Below, in pieces: positions 48,112-57,218 of a stretch of DNA of 64,000 nucleotides (position 1 is the stretch's first letter; each line of letters starts with the position of its first letter). Origin of the DNA: Amphritea atlantica. Its GTDB lineage: Bacteria > Pseudomonadota > Gammaproteobacteria > Pseudomonadales > Balneatricaceae. The notes below the pieces were generated by a model that saw only the letters and a list, made by a program, of their open reading frames with translations, was not told the DNA's origin and made no database searches. The stretch covers positions 3,897,001 through 3,961,000 of the forward strand of contig CP073344.1 in the NCBI GenBank assembly GCA_024397875.1, read 5' to 3'. The translations under genes and the position numbers were made by a program.

Positions 48112-49422
48112 TCAGGCCGTCGGAAATGACAGCAACAGTTCCAGACCCTTGCCCAAATCACTGCGGGCAGTGAGCGTTCCGCCCAATAACTGTACCGCCC
48201 GCTGAGCGATACTCAGACCGAGACCATAGCCGTTCTGCTGCCCGGTAAAACGGACAAAGGGTTTAAACATCTTGTCTAATTGTTCAGCACTGAGTCCCGG
48301 CCCTGTGTCAGCAACCCGAATCAGGACTTTTCCTGCGACAAGCTCTGCCGAAATCGTAATGTCAGTGTCTGCCGGGGTGTGCTTAACGGCGTTTCCCAGA
48401 ATATTACTCAGCGCCCGCTCCAGCAACGCCGGGTTACCTTTTATGCGATAGTCGACCGGGGTCCAGTGAACCGGATGATGTGGCGCGCTAAAGCGAAAAT
48501 CCTCTACCAGAGTATCGATCACCCGGGTCAGCTCAAAGCTCTGATCTGAAACTTCCATCTGCTCCAGCCGGGAAAGACTGAGAATCTCATCTATCAGCCG
48601 GTTGATCCGGTCACACTCCTGATTGATCCGTTCAATATACTGTTGACCGGCTTCGGGAATTTTCTGCCCAGCCAGCCCTGCAGCCATCTGCAAACGCGCC
48701 AGCGGAGCGCGCAGTTCATGAGAAACATCCTGCAACAGATGAGTATTGGACTGCAATGTCTGTTCGACATACTCCGCCATACGGTTGAACTCACGGCTCA
48801 GTTCACCGATCTCATCTCCGCGACGGCTGAGACCATCATCCGTCCGGGCACTGAGATCACCGTTATAAAGGTCACGGGTATACTGACGCAGGCGGTTAAC
48901 CGGTCTGACCACCATCAGGCTGATCAGCAGTGCGGCGATTGCAGCAACCACCATCAACAGTACCACCTGAACAGAGAGAAAGAAGCCGAACAGCTTCGCT
49001 GTCAGATCCGGACGGGTGCGGGTCTCGGCCACCACCTGATACTCCCGGTTAGTGTCAGAAATCACGGTAAACATCACCGGATTTCGGAACTTCCTGCTAC
49101 CTTCGCGACCGAAGATAACCTGGCCGGTATTCAGCTCGGTAATCTGCACCCGGGAGGGGAAAATCCGTGGTGCCTTATGATCATGATCATCATCGTGACC
49201 GCGGCGCCACTCTTTCGGGGAGGGCAGGTGACCGTCGCGCTCATAGCGATCAATCAACAGTTCCGCTTGCCCCAACACCCGGGCACTGAATACATCACGA
49301 TCACGTTGCTGGTCTGAAAGGTGACCGATGACAAAGGCAGTCAGGGCGATCACCAAAAAACTGGTCAGCCAGACCGTCACAAATATTTTCAGAAAAAGTC
49401 GTTTATACCAGCGAATCGCCAT
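48112..49422 (-). CDS. cpxA: CpxA-like envelope-stress sensor kinase
   Basis: 436 residues. TM1 is at about 10-32, a periplasmic sensor at about 33-150 with a His/Asp-rich patch (RRGHDDDHDHKAP, possibly metal-binding), and TM2 at about 155-180. HAMP is followed by the DHp His in LLQDVSHELRAPLARLQ and the ATPase boxes (ALSNILGNAVKHT, VADTGPGLS, GYGLGLSIAQRAV). The H-box and length fit CpxA. It lies 36 bp downstream of cpxR. The His-rich periplasmic patch is unusual for E. coli CpxA and could sense metals such as copper. Confidence 0.84.
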   Translation of the reverse strand: MAIRWYKRLFLKIFVTVWLTSFLVIALTAFVIGHLSDQQRDRDVFSARVLGQAELLIDRYERDGHLPSPKEWRRGHDDDHDHKAPRIFPSRVQITELNTGQVIFGREGSRKFRNPVMFTVISDTNREYQVVAETRTRPDLTAKLFGFFLSVQVVLLMVVAAIAALLISLMVVRPVNRLRQYTRDLYNGDLSARTDDGLSRRGDEIGELSREFNRMAEYVEQTLQSNTHLLQDVSHELRAPLARLQMAAGLAGQKIPEAGQQYIERINQECDRINRLIDEILSLSRLEQMEVSDQSFELTRVIDTLVEDFRFSAPHHPVHWTPVDYRIKGNPALLERALSNILGNAVKHTPADTDITISAELVAGKVLIRVADTGPGLSAEQLDKMFKPFVRFTGQQNGYGLGLSIAQRAVQLLGGTLTARSDLGKGLELLLSFPTA

Positions 49423-49458
49423 CAGTGTTTCCTGCCTTGCTCGCGTCTCACGATATCA

Positions 49459-50160
49459 TTACTCGTTTACCAACATATAGCCCGCGCCACGAACCGTTTT
49501 AATCAACTCCCGACCAGGCAGCACCCCCGCCAGTTTTTGCCGTACCCTGCTGACATGCACATCGATCGCCCGGTCATAGGCGGTCAGTTTGCGATGCAAT
49601 ACTTTCTCAGTAAGATCATCTTTACTCACAATGGCGCCTGCCGAGCGCATCAGCTCTGCCAGCACATTAAATTCGGCACTGGTTAACTCAAGTTCTGTGC
49701 CAGACACCTGAACCTGGCGTTTACCGGAATCCAGTTCAATGCCATGCATCTCTAACCTGTCAGAACTCTCCCCGGGTGCGAGTTGCTGTCCACTGCGGCG
49801 CAGAACCGCCCGGATGCGGGCCACCAGTTCACGGGGATTACAGGGCTTACCCAGATAATCATCGGCGCCCATCTCCAGTCCGATAATCCTGTCAATATCT
49901 TCACCCCGTCCGGTCAGCATGATCACCGGAGTTTTAATCCGGGGGCGGACCTGCTGTAACAACTCAAGACCGCTCTGGCCTGGCATCATAATATCGAATA
50001 TCAGCAGATCATAACGGCCATCCTGCTGCAGTAATGGCAGTGCCTGTTCAACGCTATGGGCGAAACTGACCTCAAAGCCTTCAGACTGAAGATACTGCCC
50101 CATCAGCTCACACAGCTCCTGATCATCATCAACCAGCAACAATTTAAGGTTATCACTCAT
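49459..50160 (-). CDS. cpxR: CpxR-like response regulator
   Basis: 233 residues of the OmpR family. Receiver 1-120 has acidic residues D11-D13 (LLVDDDQ), phospho-acceptor D56 (LLIFDIMMPG) and Lys in YLGKPCNPREL. The winged-helix domain at about 135-230 has ELTSAEFNVLAELM, SRVRQKLAG and TVRGAGYMLV. It is followed by cpxA and faces a cpxP-like gene. Three TTTAC repeats between the two divergent genes match the CpxR box, supporting autoregulation and control of cpxP. Confidence 0.87.
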   Translation of the reverse strand: MSDNLKLLLVDDDQELCELMGQYLQSEGFEVSFAHSVEQALPLLQQDGRYDLLIFDIMMPGQSGLELLQQVRPRIKTPVIMLTGRGEDIDRIIGLEMGADDYLGKPCNPRELVARIRAVLRRSGQQLAPGESSDRLEMHGIELDSGKRQVQVSGTELELTSAEFNVLAELMRSAGAIVSKDDLTEKVLHRKLTAYDRAIDVHVSRVRQKLAGVLPGRELIKTVRGAGYMLVNE

Positions 50161-50230
50161 AATTCGTTCCCTTTCCAGATAATGCCAGAGTAATCAAGCC
50201 AGCGGGGGATTTCACCTGTCAGCGCCTCCC

Positions 50231-50256
50231 TTTACCAAACTTTACACCGCCTTTAC
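50231..50256. promoter_or_regulatory. CpxR box in the cpxR/cpxP divergent promoter
   Basis: TTTAC at 50231-50235, again after five bases at 50241-50245, and a third at 50252-50256. Read on the other strand this is GTAAA-N5-GTAAA, the CpxR consensus. It sits about 70 bp from the cpxP-like ATG and from cpxR. Confidence 0.8.
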
Positions 50257-50322
50257 CCAACTTAGCAGGGGCCAGAGTCATACTGCACCCATCGAAACAC
50301 GTCATGCTTCAGGAGAACAATC

Positions 50323-50805
50323 ATGCGTAAACAACTTATTATCGGTATCACAGCCACCATCATCGGCGCCGGCGCCCTGAGCGCAGGTCTGGCGTCAGCT
50401 AAAGATGGCTGGGATCGTTGCGGTGACCGCCACGAGGGTGGGCACCATGGCAAGTATGAGCAGATGGAAGGCAAACATTCCGCCAGACGTTTGGATCAGA
50501 TGGCAGACAAGCTCAGCCTGACGGCTGAACAGAAAAACCAGATGCAGGAACTTTTCCAACAACAGCGCGGTCAGAGACAAGATCAGCGAGGTGCAATGCG
50601 AGATATGCATCATGCCCTGAGGAATCTGGATGTTAATGCCTCTGACTACGACCAGCAGGTCGCCGACCTGGTCACTAAAGCGCAGGAGCAAACGGCACAG
50701 ATGATTCAGATGCGTGCTCAGCAGAAAAAAGCGATGTTTGAAATTCTGACGCCGGAACAACAGCAAACGTTTATGGAGATGCGACCAGAGAAACCCCGCT
50801 CTTAA
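50323..50805 (+). CDS. CpxP/Spy-family periplasmic chaperone-regulator
   Basis: 160 residues. A signal peptide (MRKQLIIGITATIIGAGALSAGLASA) is followed by a mature helical domain carrying two LTxxQ motifs, LSLTAEQKNQM (about residue 65) and ILTPEQQQTFM (near the C-terminus). The N-terminus of the mature protein is rich in His and Gly (EGGHHGKYEQ). CpxP binds the CpxA sensor and keeps it off; Spy is a chaperone with the same fold. Divergence from cpxRA and the CpxR box between them make a CpxP role likely. Ends before a strong terminator. Confidence 0.85.
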   Translation: MRKQLIIGITATIIGAGALSAGLASAKDGWDRCGDRHEGGHHGKYEQMEGKHSARRLDQMADKLSLTAEQKNQMQELFQQQRGQRQDQRGAMRDMHHALRNLDVNASDYDQQVADLVTKAQEQTAQMIQMRAQQKKAMFEILTPEQQQTFMEMRPEKPRS

Positions 50806-50822
50806 TCGCTTAAGCTTTATCA

Positions 50823-50852
50823 GGGCCGGCTGGATCAGGCGCCAGCCGGCCC
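50823..50852. repeat. GC-rich perfect hairpin after the cpxP-like gene
   Basis: GGGCCGGCTGG (50823-50833) and CCAGCCGGCCC (50842-50852) pair perfectly over 11 bp with an 8-base loop. No T-run follows directly. It may pause or stabilise the cpxP mRNA ahead of the true terminator 70 bp further on. Confidence 0.5.
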
Positions 50853-50921
50853 GCTTGTTAAATCTGTTTTTACTATATGACTCTCATCATATATTCATCG
50901 TCGCCTTTAAACAGGCCACTT

Positions 50922-50949
50922 GCCCTGCTTTATGCAGGGCATTTTTTTT
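50922..50949 (+). terminator. Intrinsic terminator of the cpxP-like gene
   Basis: GCCCTGC (50922-50928), loop TTTAT, GCAGGGC (50934-50940), then A and eight T. The T-run reaches the stop codon of the convergent DUF2799 gene. Confidence 0.88.
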
Positions 50950-51574
50950 ACAGCTGCTGTCGCAGATCAGACTCGAGATCTTTCAAATAATGGCGCTCCA
51001 TCTGCACCGCCTGTTTTTGCCGTTTAATCGCTGTGGCGCGTACGCGCATATCATGCTGCAACGCGTCTATCTCGAGCAGCAGAAAAGAGCGGGCCTGCGT
51101 GGAAATGCCATCCGCGACCAACTGCTCCCGTTTTTCATTAAGCTCCCTGTCATCCGAGCGCTGCTCCGATCTCATCGTACTGAGTTCACGCTCTGCATCC
51201 GCCAGCTGCACCGCCTGTTTATGTGCCACTGAACCCAGCTCAAAGCCCCGGACAAATGCCAGGCCGGGTCCGCCACTGCAAACCGCATTCAACTGTTTTC
51301 CAGCCCGGGCAGTCCGGTAGCCATTGGTCGCGGTGCAGTAACGTGAAACACCCCGGTCATATCCCTGCAGATAATCATCCATCTGTGGCGCGATACCATA
51401 CTCACTGCAGGCATCGCGGTGCTGCTCCAGACGGCTGGCTTCATAGCCTGCCACACCATCATTAAAGCCAATAAGTTGCCAGTCTGCCGTCAGACAACTG
51501 TCCCGGTCCAGCGTGGCACAGCCCGATACCCCGAGCGTCATAATTAATATAAGAATTCGGCTATGCATGCCCAT
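50948..51574 (-). CDS. DUF2799 lipoprotein
   Basis: 208 residues. A lipoprotein signal peptide (MHSRILILIMTLGVSGC, lipobox VSGC) is followed by the DUF2799 core: DWQLIGFNDGVAGYEASRLEQHRDACSEYGIAP, YLQGYDRGVSRYC, FVRGFELG. A helical C-terminal tail (about 130-208, charged coiled coil) extends beyond the core. Function of the family is unknown; outer-membrane or periplasmic location is expected. Two ATGs six bases apart are possible starts; GAGG lies between 4 and 10 bases upstream of them. Confidence 0.75.
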   Translation of the reverse strand: MGMHSRILILIMTLGVSGCATLDRDSCLTADWQLIGFNDGVAGYEASRLEQHRDACSEYGIAPQMDDYLQGYDRGVSRYCTATNGYRTARAGKQLNAVCSGGPGLAFVRGFELGSVAHKQAVQLADAERELSTMRSEQRSDDRELNEKREQLVADGISTQARSFLLLEIDALQHDMRVRATAIKRQKQAVQMERHYLKDLESDLRQQL

Positions 51575-51652
51575 ACATCCTCTGAACGTTTCCGGTGACC
51601 AGTATGCCTGATCAAAACTGAATCAGGGCAAAATACCCGACAGCGGCACAAT

Positions 51653-51997
51653 TCAGGGATTCAGGGCATCAATCATCGCCGCACAGATAAAATCATTCTC
51701 TGACAGACCGCCGATAGCATGGGTGCTGAAGCACACCACACAGTGCCCATAGCCGACCTCAAGGTCAGGATGATGATCCTAATTGTGTGCGATCCACGCC
51801 AGCAAATTAACGAACGCCATGGTGCGGTAGAAATTTTTAAAGCGGAACTTTTTGCGGATTTCCGTGCCAGCTTCATTCAACGACCAGCCGGACGCCAGCT
51901 GCGCTAAGTGTTGCTCACTCTCGGCAAGTGTCAGCGCCGGCGTAGTGCCGTCACAGGGCACACACCGGCGCTCTTTAAGGGGGTATTTCTCAGTCAT
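51653..51997 (-). pseudogene. phhB: Pterin-4a-carbinolamine dehydratase interrupted by an amber codon
   Basis: The full frame would encode 114 residues, normal for PhhB/DCoH. It opens with MTEKYPLKERRCVPC from ATG 51997 (GGAGAGG upstream) and passes TLAESEQHLAQLASGW and FKNFYRTMAFVNLLAWIAHN. It then meets TAG at 51779-51781 and continues in the same frame with [13 protein letters not shown] and [22 protein letters not shown] to TGA at 51653. The amber replaces the residue (usually Gln or Glu) just before the catalytic DHHPD. A truncated product would lack the active site. The downstream half is well conserved, so the mutation is recent, or a sequencing error, or suppressed. Confidence 0.82.
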
Positions 51998-52141
51998 CTG
52001 CCTCTCCGTAAAGGGTATCTGATGCACAGTATAGACCGGTATTGGCTCAGCCTTGGCCACCAGGCAGATTGATTAACCTGATAGCTGAATTCGTGTTAAA
52101 GTGCCTCCCCAAACAAGACTCGATCGTGCAGGAAATCAACA

Positions 52142-52393
52142 ATGCCGACGTATGATTATCGTTGTGACACCACCGGGGCGGTGATTGAAGTGCGCCATCC
52201 AATGGCGATTAAAATATCAACCTGGGCCGACCTGTGTGATATTGGCGGCTTAGACGCCGGAACAACACCCGCTGACGCGCCCGTCACCAAGCTGCTCAGC
52301 ACCGCTGGCGTAATCAGCAATAAAACCCTTAAAAACCCGGAAAACCCTCCCTGTATGAGTGGCGGTGGTTGTCCCGGACGTTGTGGAATCTGA
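52142..52393 (+). CDS. FmdB-like zinc-ribbon family protein, degenerate
   Basis: 83 residues. The start MPTYDYRCDTTGAVIEVRHPM is that of FmdB/FmdE-type zinc-ribbon regulators (normally MPxYxYxCxxCG). However, the second Cys of the first knuckle is replaced (RCDTTG) and the second knuckle has one Cys only (DLCDIGG), so zinc binding by the usual four cysteines is doubtful. The C-terminus gains its own cluster, CMSGGGCPGRCGI. AGGA precedes the ATG. It lies one base before the cytochrome b562-like gene. Function unknown. Confidence 0.7.
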   Translation: MPTYDYRCDTTGAVIEVRHPMAIKISTWADLCDIGGLDAGTTPADAPVTKLLSTAGVISNKTLKNPENPPCMSGGGCPGRCGI

Positions 52394-52394
52394 T

Positions 52395-52829
52395 ATGTTT
52401 TTTAAACGTTTAGGCAAAATAACACTGGCACCTTTTTTTATGGGGCTTTTGCTGAGCCTGTTGCTCTCCACCAGTGCTACCGCCGGGGCCTTAAAGCCCA
52501 CCATGAAAGAGATGCGGCTGTACTATAAACAGGCTCTCGATACCCAAGACCCCGCCGTTTTCAACGACAAAATCAGCCAGTTTTTAACCGAATTACAGAC
52601 CGCCCGGGCGTTTGAATTCTCACCGGAGCGCAAAGCACTCTCCCTGGAAGGGTTGAACAAGGTGCAAACCCTCGTCAGTGGCCTGCCAGAGGCAACTGAA
52701 ACCAACCTTTCTCAGCTGCAGACGCAACTCAAAGAGGTCGATCAGTTACGGATCGAATACCATAAGAAAGTGAAACCCGGTGTGTTTGAATTATTACTCG
52801 ATACGCTGAAACAGTCCCTGGGATTCTGA
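52395..52829 (+). CDS. Cytochrome b562-like periplasmic protein
   Basis: 144 residues starting MFFKRLGKITLAPFF; the ATG at 52395 follows the fmdB-like stop by one base. A signal peptide (about 1-31, ending TAGA) leads to an all-helical domain with the features of the CybC family: an early Met in PTMKEMRLYYKQAL as a potential heme ligand, a central FLTELQTARAF, and the His ligand in LRIEYHKKVKPG. If heme binds, it would be a small periplasmic electron carrier. The match is by eye and moderate; the CXXCH/RxxxCH covalent-heme motif of c' types is absent. Confidence 0.62.
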   Translation: MFFKRLGKITLAPFFMGLLLSLLLSTSATAGALKPTMKEMRLYYKQALDTQDPAVFNDKISQFLTELQTARAFEFSPERKALSLEGLNKVQTLVSGLPEATETNLSQLQTQLKEVDQLRIEYHKKVKPGVFELLLDTLKQSLGF

Positions 52830-52908
52830 TACAACATTATTTTTTAACGTTCCACGAAAACTGCTGTCAGACATTATTCAAGCTGTGATATAGATATGGG
52901 TATCCTTT

Positions 52909-54021
52909 ATGTCACAGAGTCGGCGGTTTCTGCTCATGTTCTGCAAAGCTCATATCCTGTTACTCGGGGCTATCCTGATACTGTCCGGTTGCGATCAGCA
53001 ATCGCCTGCTAAAGTACGTCAGCCAAAGCCCCATCTGGTGGAAGTTCTGTCCGCGCAACCGGTGGATATTGAACTTGTACGGATCCGAACCGGTACCCTT
53101 GAAGCCTTTCAGACCATCAACATCTATAACCAGGAAGAGGGTATTGTTACACAGATTCGCTCCCGCGAAGGCGATACCGTTCGTCGTGATGAGTTGCTCA
53201 TCACACTTGATGACCAACTGCTGAGTGCCCAGTTACAACGTGCCCGGGCGGTGCGTCAGCAGGCCGAGAAAGAGCTTCAGAGAATCAGCGGCCTGATAAA
53301 ACGAAACCTGACGGCACGATCAGAACTGACACAAAAAGAGACCGATCTTGCGGTGGCCAGGGCCGATGAACAGGTGATCGCCACCCGCCTCGGCTATACC
53401 CGGATAAAATCGCCGATTGACGGTGTGGTGACCTCCCGTCATACCGAACCGGGAAACCTTGCCGAAAAATCGTCTCTGCTGCTGACCGTCGCCGATCTGG
53501 ACAGTCTGCTACTTAAAGTGGATATCTCAGAGTTGCTGCTCAACCAGCTTGCCATCGATATGCCGGTGGAAATAGAGATAGATGCGTTGCGCACTGCCAA
53601 CCGGAGCAACGCCTTCGCGGTCTCCGGAAAAGTCAGCCGCATCTACCCGACCATAGACCCGGCAACCCGTAGCGGCACTCTGGAGATCAGTCTCAAACCG
53701 GCTCCGCAGGGGGCCCGCCCAGGTCAGTTTGCCCGGGTAAAATTTCAAATTCCCCGACAGCAGGTATTGCTACTGCCCTTTGCCAGCCTGCGCCAGTCTG
53801 ACAACGGCAGCTATGTGTATATCATTGATAATGAAGACACAGTCCGGATACGCCCGCTGCAAACGGGCCTGAAGGCAGGCGAACAGATTGAGGTACTGGC
53901 CGGGCTTGAGCCGGGAGACCGGGTGATCACCCGCGGCTTTACCAACCTGAAACCGGGCATGCAGGTGACAGTTGTTAAGCGGGCGGCGGATAGCCAGACT
54001 GACGGGACGGCCGCACCGTGA
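52909..54021 (+). CDS. RND efflux periplasmic adaptor (membrane fusion protein)
   Basis: 370 residues. A lipoprotein signal (LLGAILILSGCDQQ, lipobox LSGC) is followed by barrel and lipoyl domains (ITQIRSREGDTVRRDELLITLDD), a coiled-coil hairpin (about 105-150) and the second lipoyl half (YTRIKSPIDGVVTSRHTEPGNLAEKSS). A membrane-proximal domain lies at the C-terminus (GLKAGEQIEVLAGLEPGDRVITRGF). It links an inner-membrane RND pump to an outer-membrane channel. Its TGA overlaps the GTG of the RND gene by four bases. No TolC-type gene is nearby. Confidence 0.88.
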   Translation: MSQSRRFLLMFCKAHILLLGAILILSGCDQQSPAKVRQPKPHLVEVLSAQPVDIELVRIRTGTLEAFQTINIYNQEEGIVTQIRSREGDTVRRDELLITLDDQLLSAQLQRARAVRQQAEKELQRISGLIKRNLTARSELTQKETDLAVARADEQVIATRLGYTRIKSPIDGVVTSRHTEPGNLAEKSSLLLTVADLDSLLLKVDISELLLNQLAIDMPVEIEIDALRTANRSNAFAVSGKVSRIYPTIDPATRSGTLEISLKPAPQGARPGQFARVKFQIPRQQVLLLPFASLRQSDNGSYVYIIDNEDTVRIRPLQTGLKAGEQIEVLAGLEPGDRVITRGFTNLKPGMQVTVVKRAADSQTDGTAAP

Positions 54022-57000
54022 AACAGAAAGCGATGCGTCACTCCCAGGGACTCGCTAACTGGTCCATTCATCACCCTGTCGGAGTGGTGATGATCGCACT
54101 GGCGGTGATTGTACTGGGCGCTTTCGCCCTCAATCGTCTGGCGGTTGACCTGTTGCCCCATATTATTTATCCCGAGATCAGGGTCAGGGTCGTCGACAGC
54201 GGTGTGCCCCCTCCCGTGATGGAAGACCGGGTCACCCGCAAGCTGGAAGAGCAGCTGGCAATCACCGAAGACGCTATCCATGTTCAGTCAACCACCACTC
54301 AGGGCAGTACTACCGTAGATCTGGCCTTTGAGTATGGCAAGGATATCGATATCGCCCTGCGAGACGCCAGTACCCGGTTAGACAGGGCCAGGCGCACCCT
54401 GCCGGAGTCGATCGATGCCCCGGTCATATATAAGCTCGATCCCTCACAAATTCCGGTTATGGAGTTTGTTATCAGCTCGCAGATTCGCGACAGTGCCGCC
54501 CTGCGCCAGTGGTCTGACGATGTCATCGCAAAATGGCTGCTTAATCTGCCCGGGGTGGCTGCCGCTGAGGTGGGTGGTGGCGTCGTCCGTGAAGTACATG
54601 TGATCCCGGATCAACAGCGGATGGCCGCTTACGACATCAGTTACAGCACCCTGATCTCTGCGGTAAAAGAGGGCAATGGCGATCAGGCGGCTGGGCGGAT
54701 CACCATGCCCGGTCATGAGCTGAACAGCCGCATCAGTGGCCGCCTCATCTCATTAGATCAGTTACGCCAGCTACCCGTTGCCCGCAGAGGCGACTCGACC
54801 CTGACCCTTGCCGATCTGGCGCAGGTGGATTTCAGCACCGAAGATGAACGGATTCTGATCCGCGCGGATGCTATCCAGGGCATAAAACTATCGATCCAGA
54901 AGCAACCTACCGCCAACACCACCTATGTGGCCGATCAGGTCAAACAGCGGCTGGCGTGGTTGCAGCAACAACAGATTATTCCTGAAGATATCAGCGTTAC
55001 CCAGGTTTCAGATCAGTCGATCTATGTCAGACAGGCCCTCAACAATGCCGCCACCGCAGCGATCAGTGGCGCGTTGCTGGCGATGACCGTGGTTTATCTG
55101 TTCCTCGGCAATCTGCGTCACACCCTGATTATTGGCAGCGCCATCCCGATAGCCATTATGTTTACCTGCGTGCTGATGGGGCTGGGCGGCCTGACCCTGA
55201 ATATTATGACCCTCGGGGGCCTGGCGCTGGGGATCGGCATGCTGGTGGATAACACCATTGTGATGCTGGAAAATATCAATCGCCATCAGAAAAACCATGA
55301 ACATCCGCTGGCCGCCGCCAACAACGCCGCCACCGAGGTTAACAGTGCGATTATCGCCTCGACCTCAACCAATCTCTGCGCGGTGCTGCCCTTCCTGTTT
55401 ATCGGCGGACTGACCGGACTGCTGTTTCAGGAACTGATTATCACTATCTCGGCGGCCATTTTTGCCTCCATGGTAATTGCACTGACACTGGTGCCGGCAC
55501 TGGCTGCCGCGACCCGACAAGCGACTAATGGTGGCGGCATTCGGCATCTGACCGACCGTTTTTTACGCGCATTGCAGCACAGCTATACCGCCATTCTCAG
55601 CAGACTGCTGCAATATCGACTGTTAACACTGCTAAGTTTTGTCGTTGCGCTGGGGATTTCCGCTCAGGTATTTGTCAGTGGAAAACAGATCTTCCTGCCA
55701 CCACTGGATGATGGCCGGGTTACCGTGAGAATTACAGCGGACACCGGCATATCCCTGACCGAGATGAACAACCGGGTACAGCAGCTGGAAGCGCTGTTTT
55801 CCAGTCAGCCGGAAACCGCAACGGTGTTTACCCTGGTGGGCGGTTCCGTTTTCGGCCGCTCTCAACGGGAACGTTCCAACCGCTCCACGGTGATTGTGCA
55901 GCTGAAATCGGTCACCGAACGGGATCTGTCCAGCAACCAGTGGATCGAACGGCTACAACAGCAGATCGCTAAACTGCAACTGGCAGGATTCTCGGTACGC
56001 ATGACACAGCGCGGTATCAGAGGAATCCGCACCAATAGCGGCAGCGAGGACATCAGCCTGCGTCTGCAGGGACCGGATAATAAAACCCTCACCCGTCTGG
56101 CGGAACAGCTGACAACCCGGCTTAAGAAGCTGCCTCAGCTGCGCAACCTGAGCCACTCGGCGGAGGATCAGCTCAATGAGCTGTCGATCACCCTCGACCG
56201 GGTACGTGCCAGTCAGTTGGGTATAGAGCTGGCAGACCTGATAGAGGCAACCCAGATCGCACTGCAGGGTAAAGTGATCAGCGAATTTATCACCGATGAC
56301 CATGCCTACGATATCCGTCTCAGACTGGCTGAACAGCACTTCAACACCCCGGAATCGATGGAGACGCTGCTACTGTTTCCCGGTACCGGCGCCTCACCAC
56401 CGGTTCACCTGTCAGATGTTGCCAGCCTGCAGCTGATCGAATCACCGGCCAGTATTCAGCGGGATAACCAGATGCGTATCGTCGAGATATCCGCTGCACT
56501 GGCAGCAGATATCACCCTGGGAGAAGCGCTGGAGGCCGTGAATAAGGTGCGCGAAAGCTTTGCGATGCCTTCGGGCTACACCGTCTACGACGGGGGGTCG
56601 GAAAAAGTGCTGGCAGAGCAGAATAAACTCACCAGCCTGCTGCTGGGGCTGGCACTGTTTCTGGTCTTTGTGGTGATGGCGATCCAGTATGAATCGCTGC
56701 GCAATCCGCTGATCATTATGTTTGGTGTGCCCTTTGCCGCGATTGGCGTTGCCGCAGGGATCTGGCTACTCGCCCTGCCACTCTCGATGCCGGTCTGGCT
56801 GGGGATGATTATGCTCACCGGTATTGTGGTCAACAACGCCATCCTGCTGGTGGAGTATATTGAACTCTCAAGAGATCAGGGCAACAACATCTCTGATGCG
56901 ATCCTGGAGGCCGCCAGACTGCGCCTGCGGCCGATTATCATGACCACCCTGAGCACGGTAGCCGGCATGCTGCCACTGGCTCTGGGCTGGGGCGACGGCG

Positions 57001-57125
57001 CCGAGATGCTTCAACCCCTGGCCGTGACTGTGATCTGGGGACTGAGCTTCTCAATGCTGGTAAGTCTGGTGCTTATTCCGGTCACCTACCATCTGGTCAA
57101 TGACAGAACTTCAGTCCGGAGCTAG
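54018..57125 (+). CDS. RND efflux transporter
   Basis: 1035-residue inner-membrane pump of the HAE/AcrB type with twelve membrane helices in two halves and large periplasmic loops. Signatures: RPVV-like IHHPVGVVMIALAVIVLGAF at TM1, GIGMLVDNTIVMLENINRHQ in TM4 (VDN, one proton-relay Asp instead of the AcrB pair), and GIVVNNAILLVEYIELSRD with TTLSTVAGMLPLALGWG in TM10-TM11. GTG start overlapping the adaptor stop. Substrate unknown; drugs, bile-like compounds or metabolites are all possible. A decayed copy of its 3' end lies 94 bp downstream. Confidence 0.9.
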   Translation: MKQKAMRHSQGLANWSIHHPVGVVMIALAVIVLGAFALNRLAVDLLPHIIYPEIRVRVVDSGVPPPVMEDRVTRKLEEQLAITEDAIHVQSTTTQGSTTVDLAFEYGKDIDIALRDASTRLDRARRTLPESIDAPVIYKLDPSQIPVMEFVISSQIRDSAALRQWSDDVIAKWLLNLPGVAAAEVGGGVVREVHVIPDQQRMAAYDISYSTLISAVKEGNGDQAAGRITMPGHELNSRISGRLISLDQLRQLPVARRGDSTLTLADLAQVDFSTEDERILIRADAIQGIKLSIQKQPTANTTYVADQVKQRLAWLQQQQIIPEDISVTQVSDQSIYVRQALNNAATAAISGALLAMTVVYLFLGNLRHTLIIGSAIPIAIMFTCVLMGLGGLTLNIMTLGGLALGIGMLVDNTIVMLENINRHQKNHEHPLAAANNAATEVNSAIIASTSTNLCAVLPFLFIGGLTGLLFQELIITISAAIFASMVIALTLVPALAAATRQATNGGGIRHLTDRFLRALQHSYTAILSRLLQYRLLTLLSFVVALGISAQVFVSGKQIFLPPLDDGRVTVRITADTGISLTEMNNRVQQLEALFSSQPETATVFTLVGGSVFGRSQRERSNRSTVIVQLKSVTERDLSSNQWIERLQQQIAKLQLAGFSVRMTQRGIRGIRTNSGSEDISLRLQGPDNKTLTRLAEQLTTRLKKLPQLRNLSHSAEDQLNELSITLDRVRASQLGIELADLIEATQIALQGKVISEFITDDHAYDIRLRLAEQHFNTPESMETLLLFPGTGASPPVHLSDVASLQLIESPASIQRDNQMRIVEISAALAADITLGEALEAVNKVRESFAMPSGYTVYDGGSEKVLAEQNKLTSLLLGLALFLVFVVMAIQYESLRNPLIIMFGVPFAAIGVAAGIWLLALPLSMPVWLGMIMLTGIVVNNAILLVEYIELSRDQGNNISDAILEAARLRLRPIIMTTLSTVAGMLPLALGWGDGAEMLQPLAVTVIWGLSFSMLVSLVLIPVTYHLVNDRTSVRS

Positions 57126-57218
57126 TCACTTGCGTGGGACGGTTAAAATCCATTTACCGGTCATGTCGGCCAGCGAAAGAGGTTTTCCTGCCGATAACAC
57201 TGCCAGATCAATCTGCTA

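Noticed and set aside
50231..50256. Three TTTAC repeats as a mini CRISPR or satellite
   Set aside because: Repeat unit and spacing fit the CpxR box between divergent cpxR and cpxP; no spacers or cas genes exist.
51779..51781. TAG in phhB as a pyrrolysine or other recoded codon
   Set aside because: The position is normally Gln or Glu in the family, and there is no sign of pyrrolysine genes; a point mutation or error is simpler.
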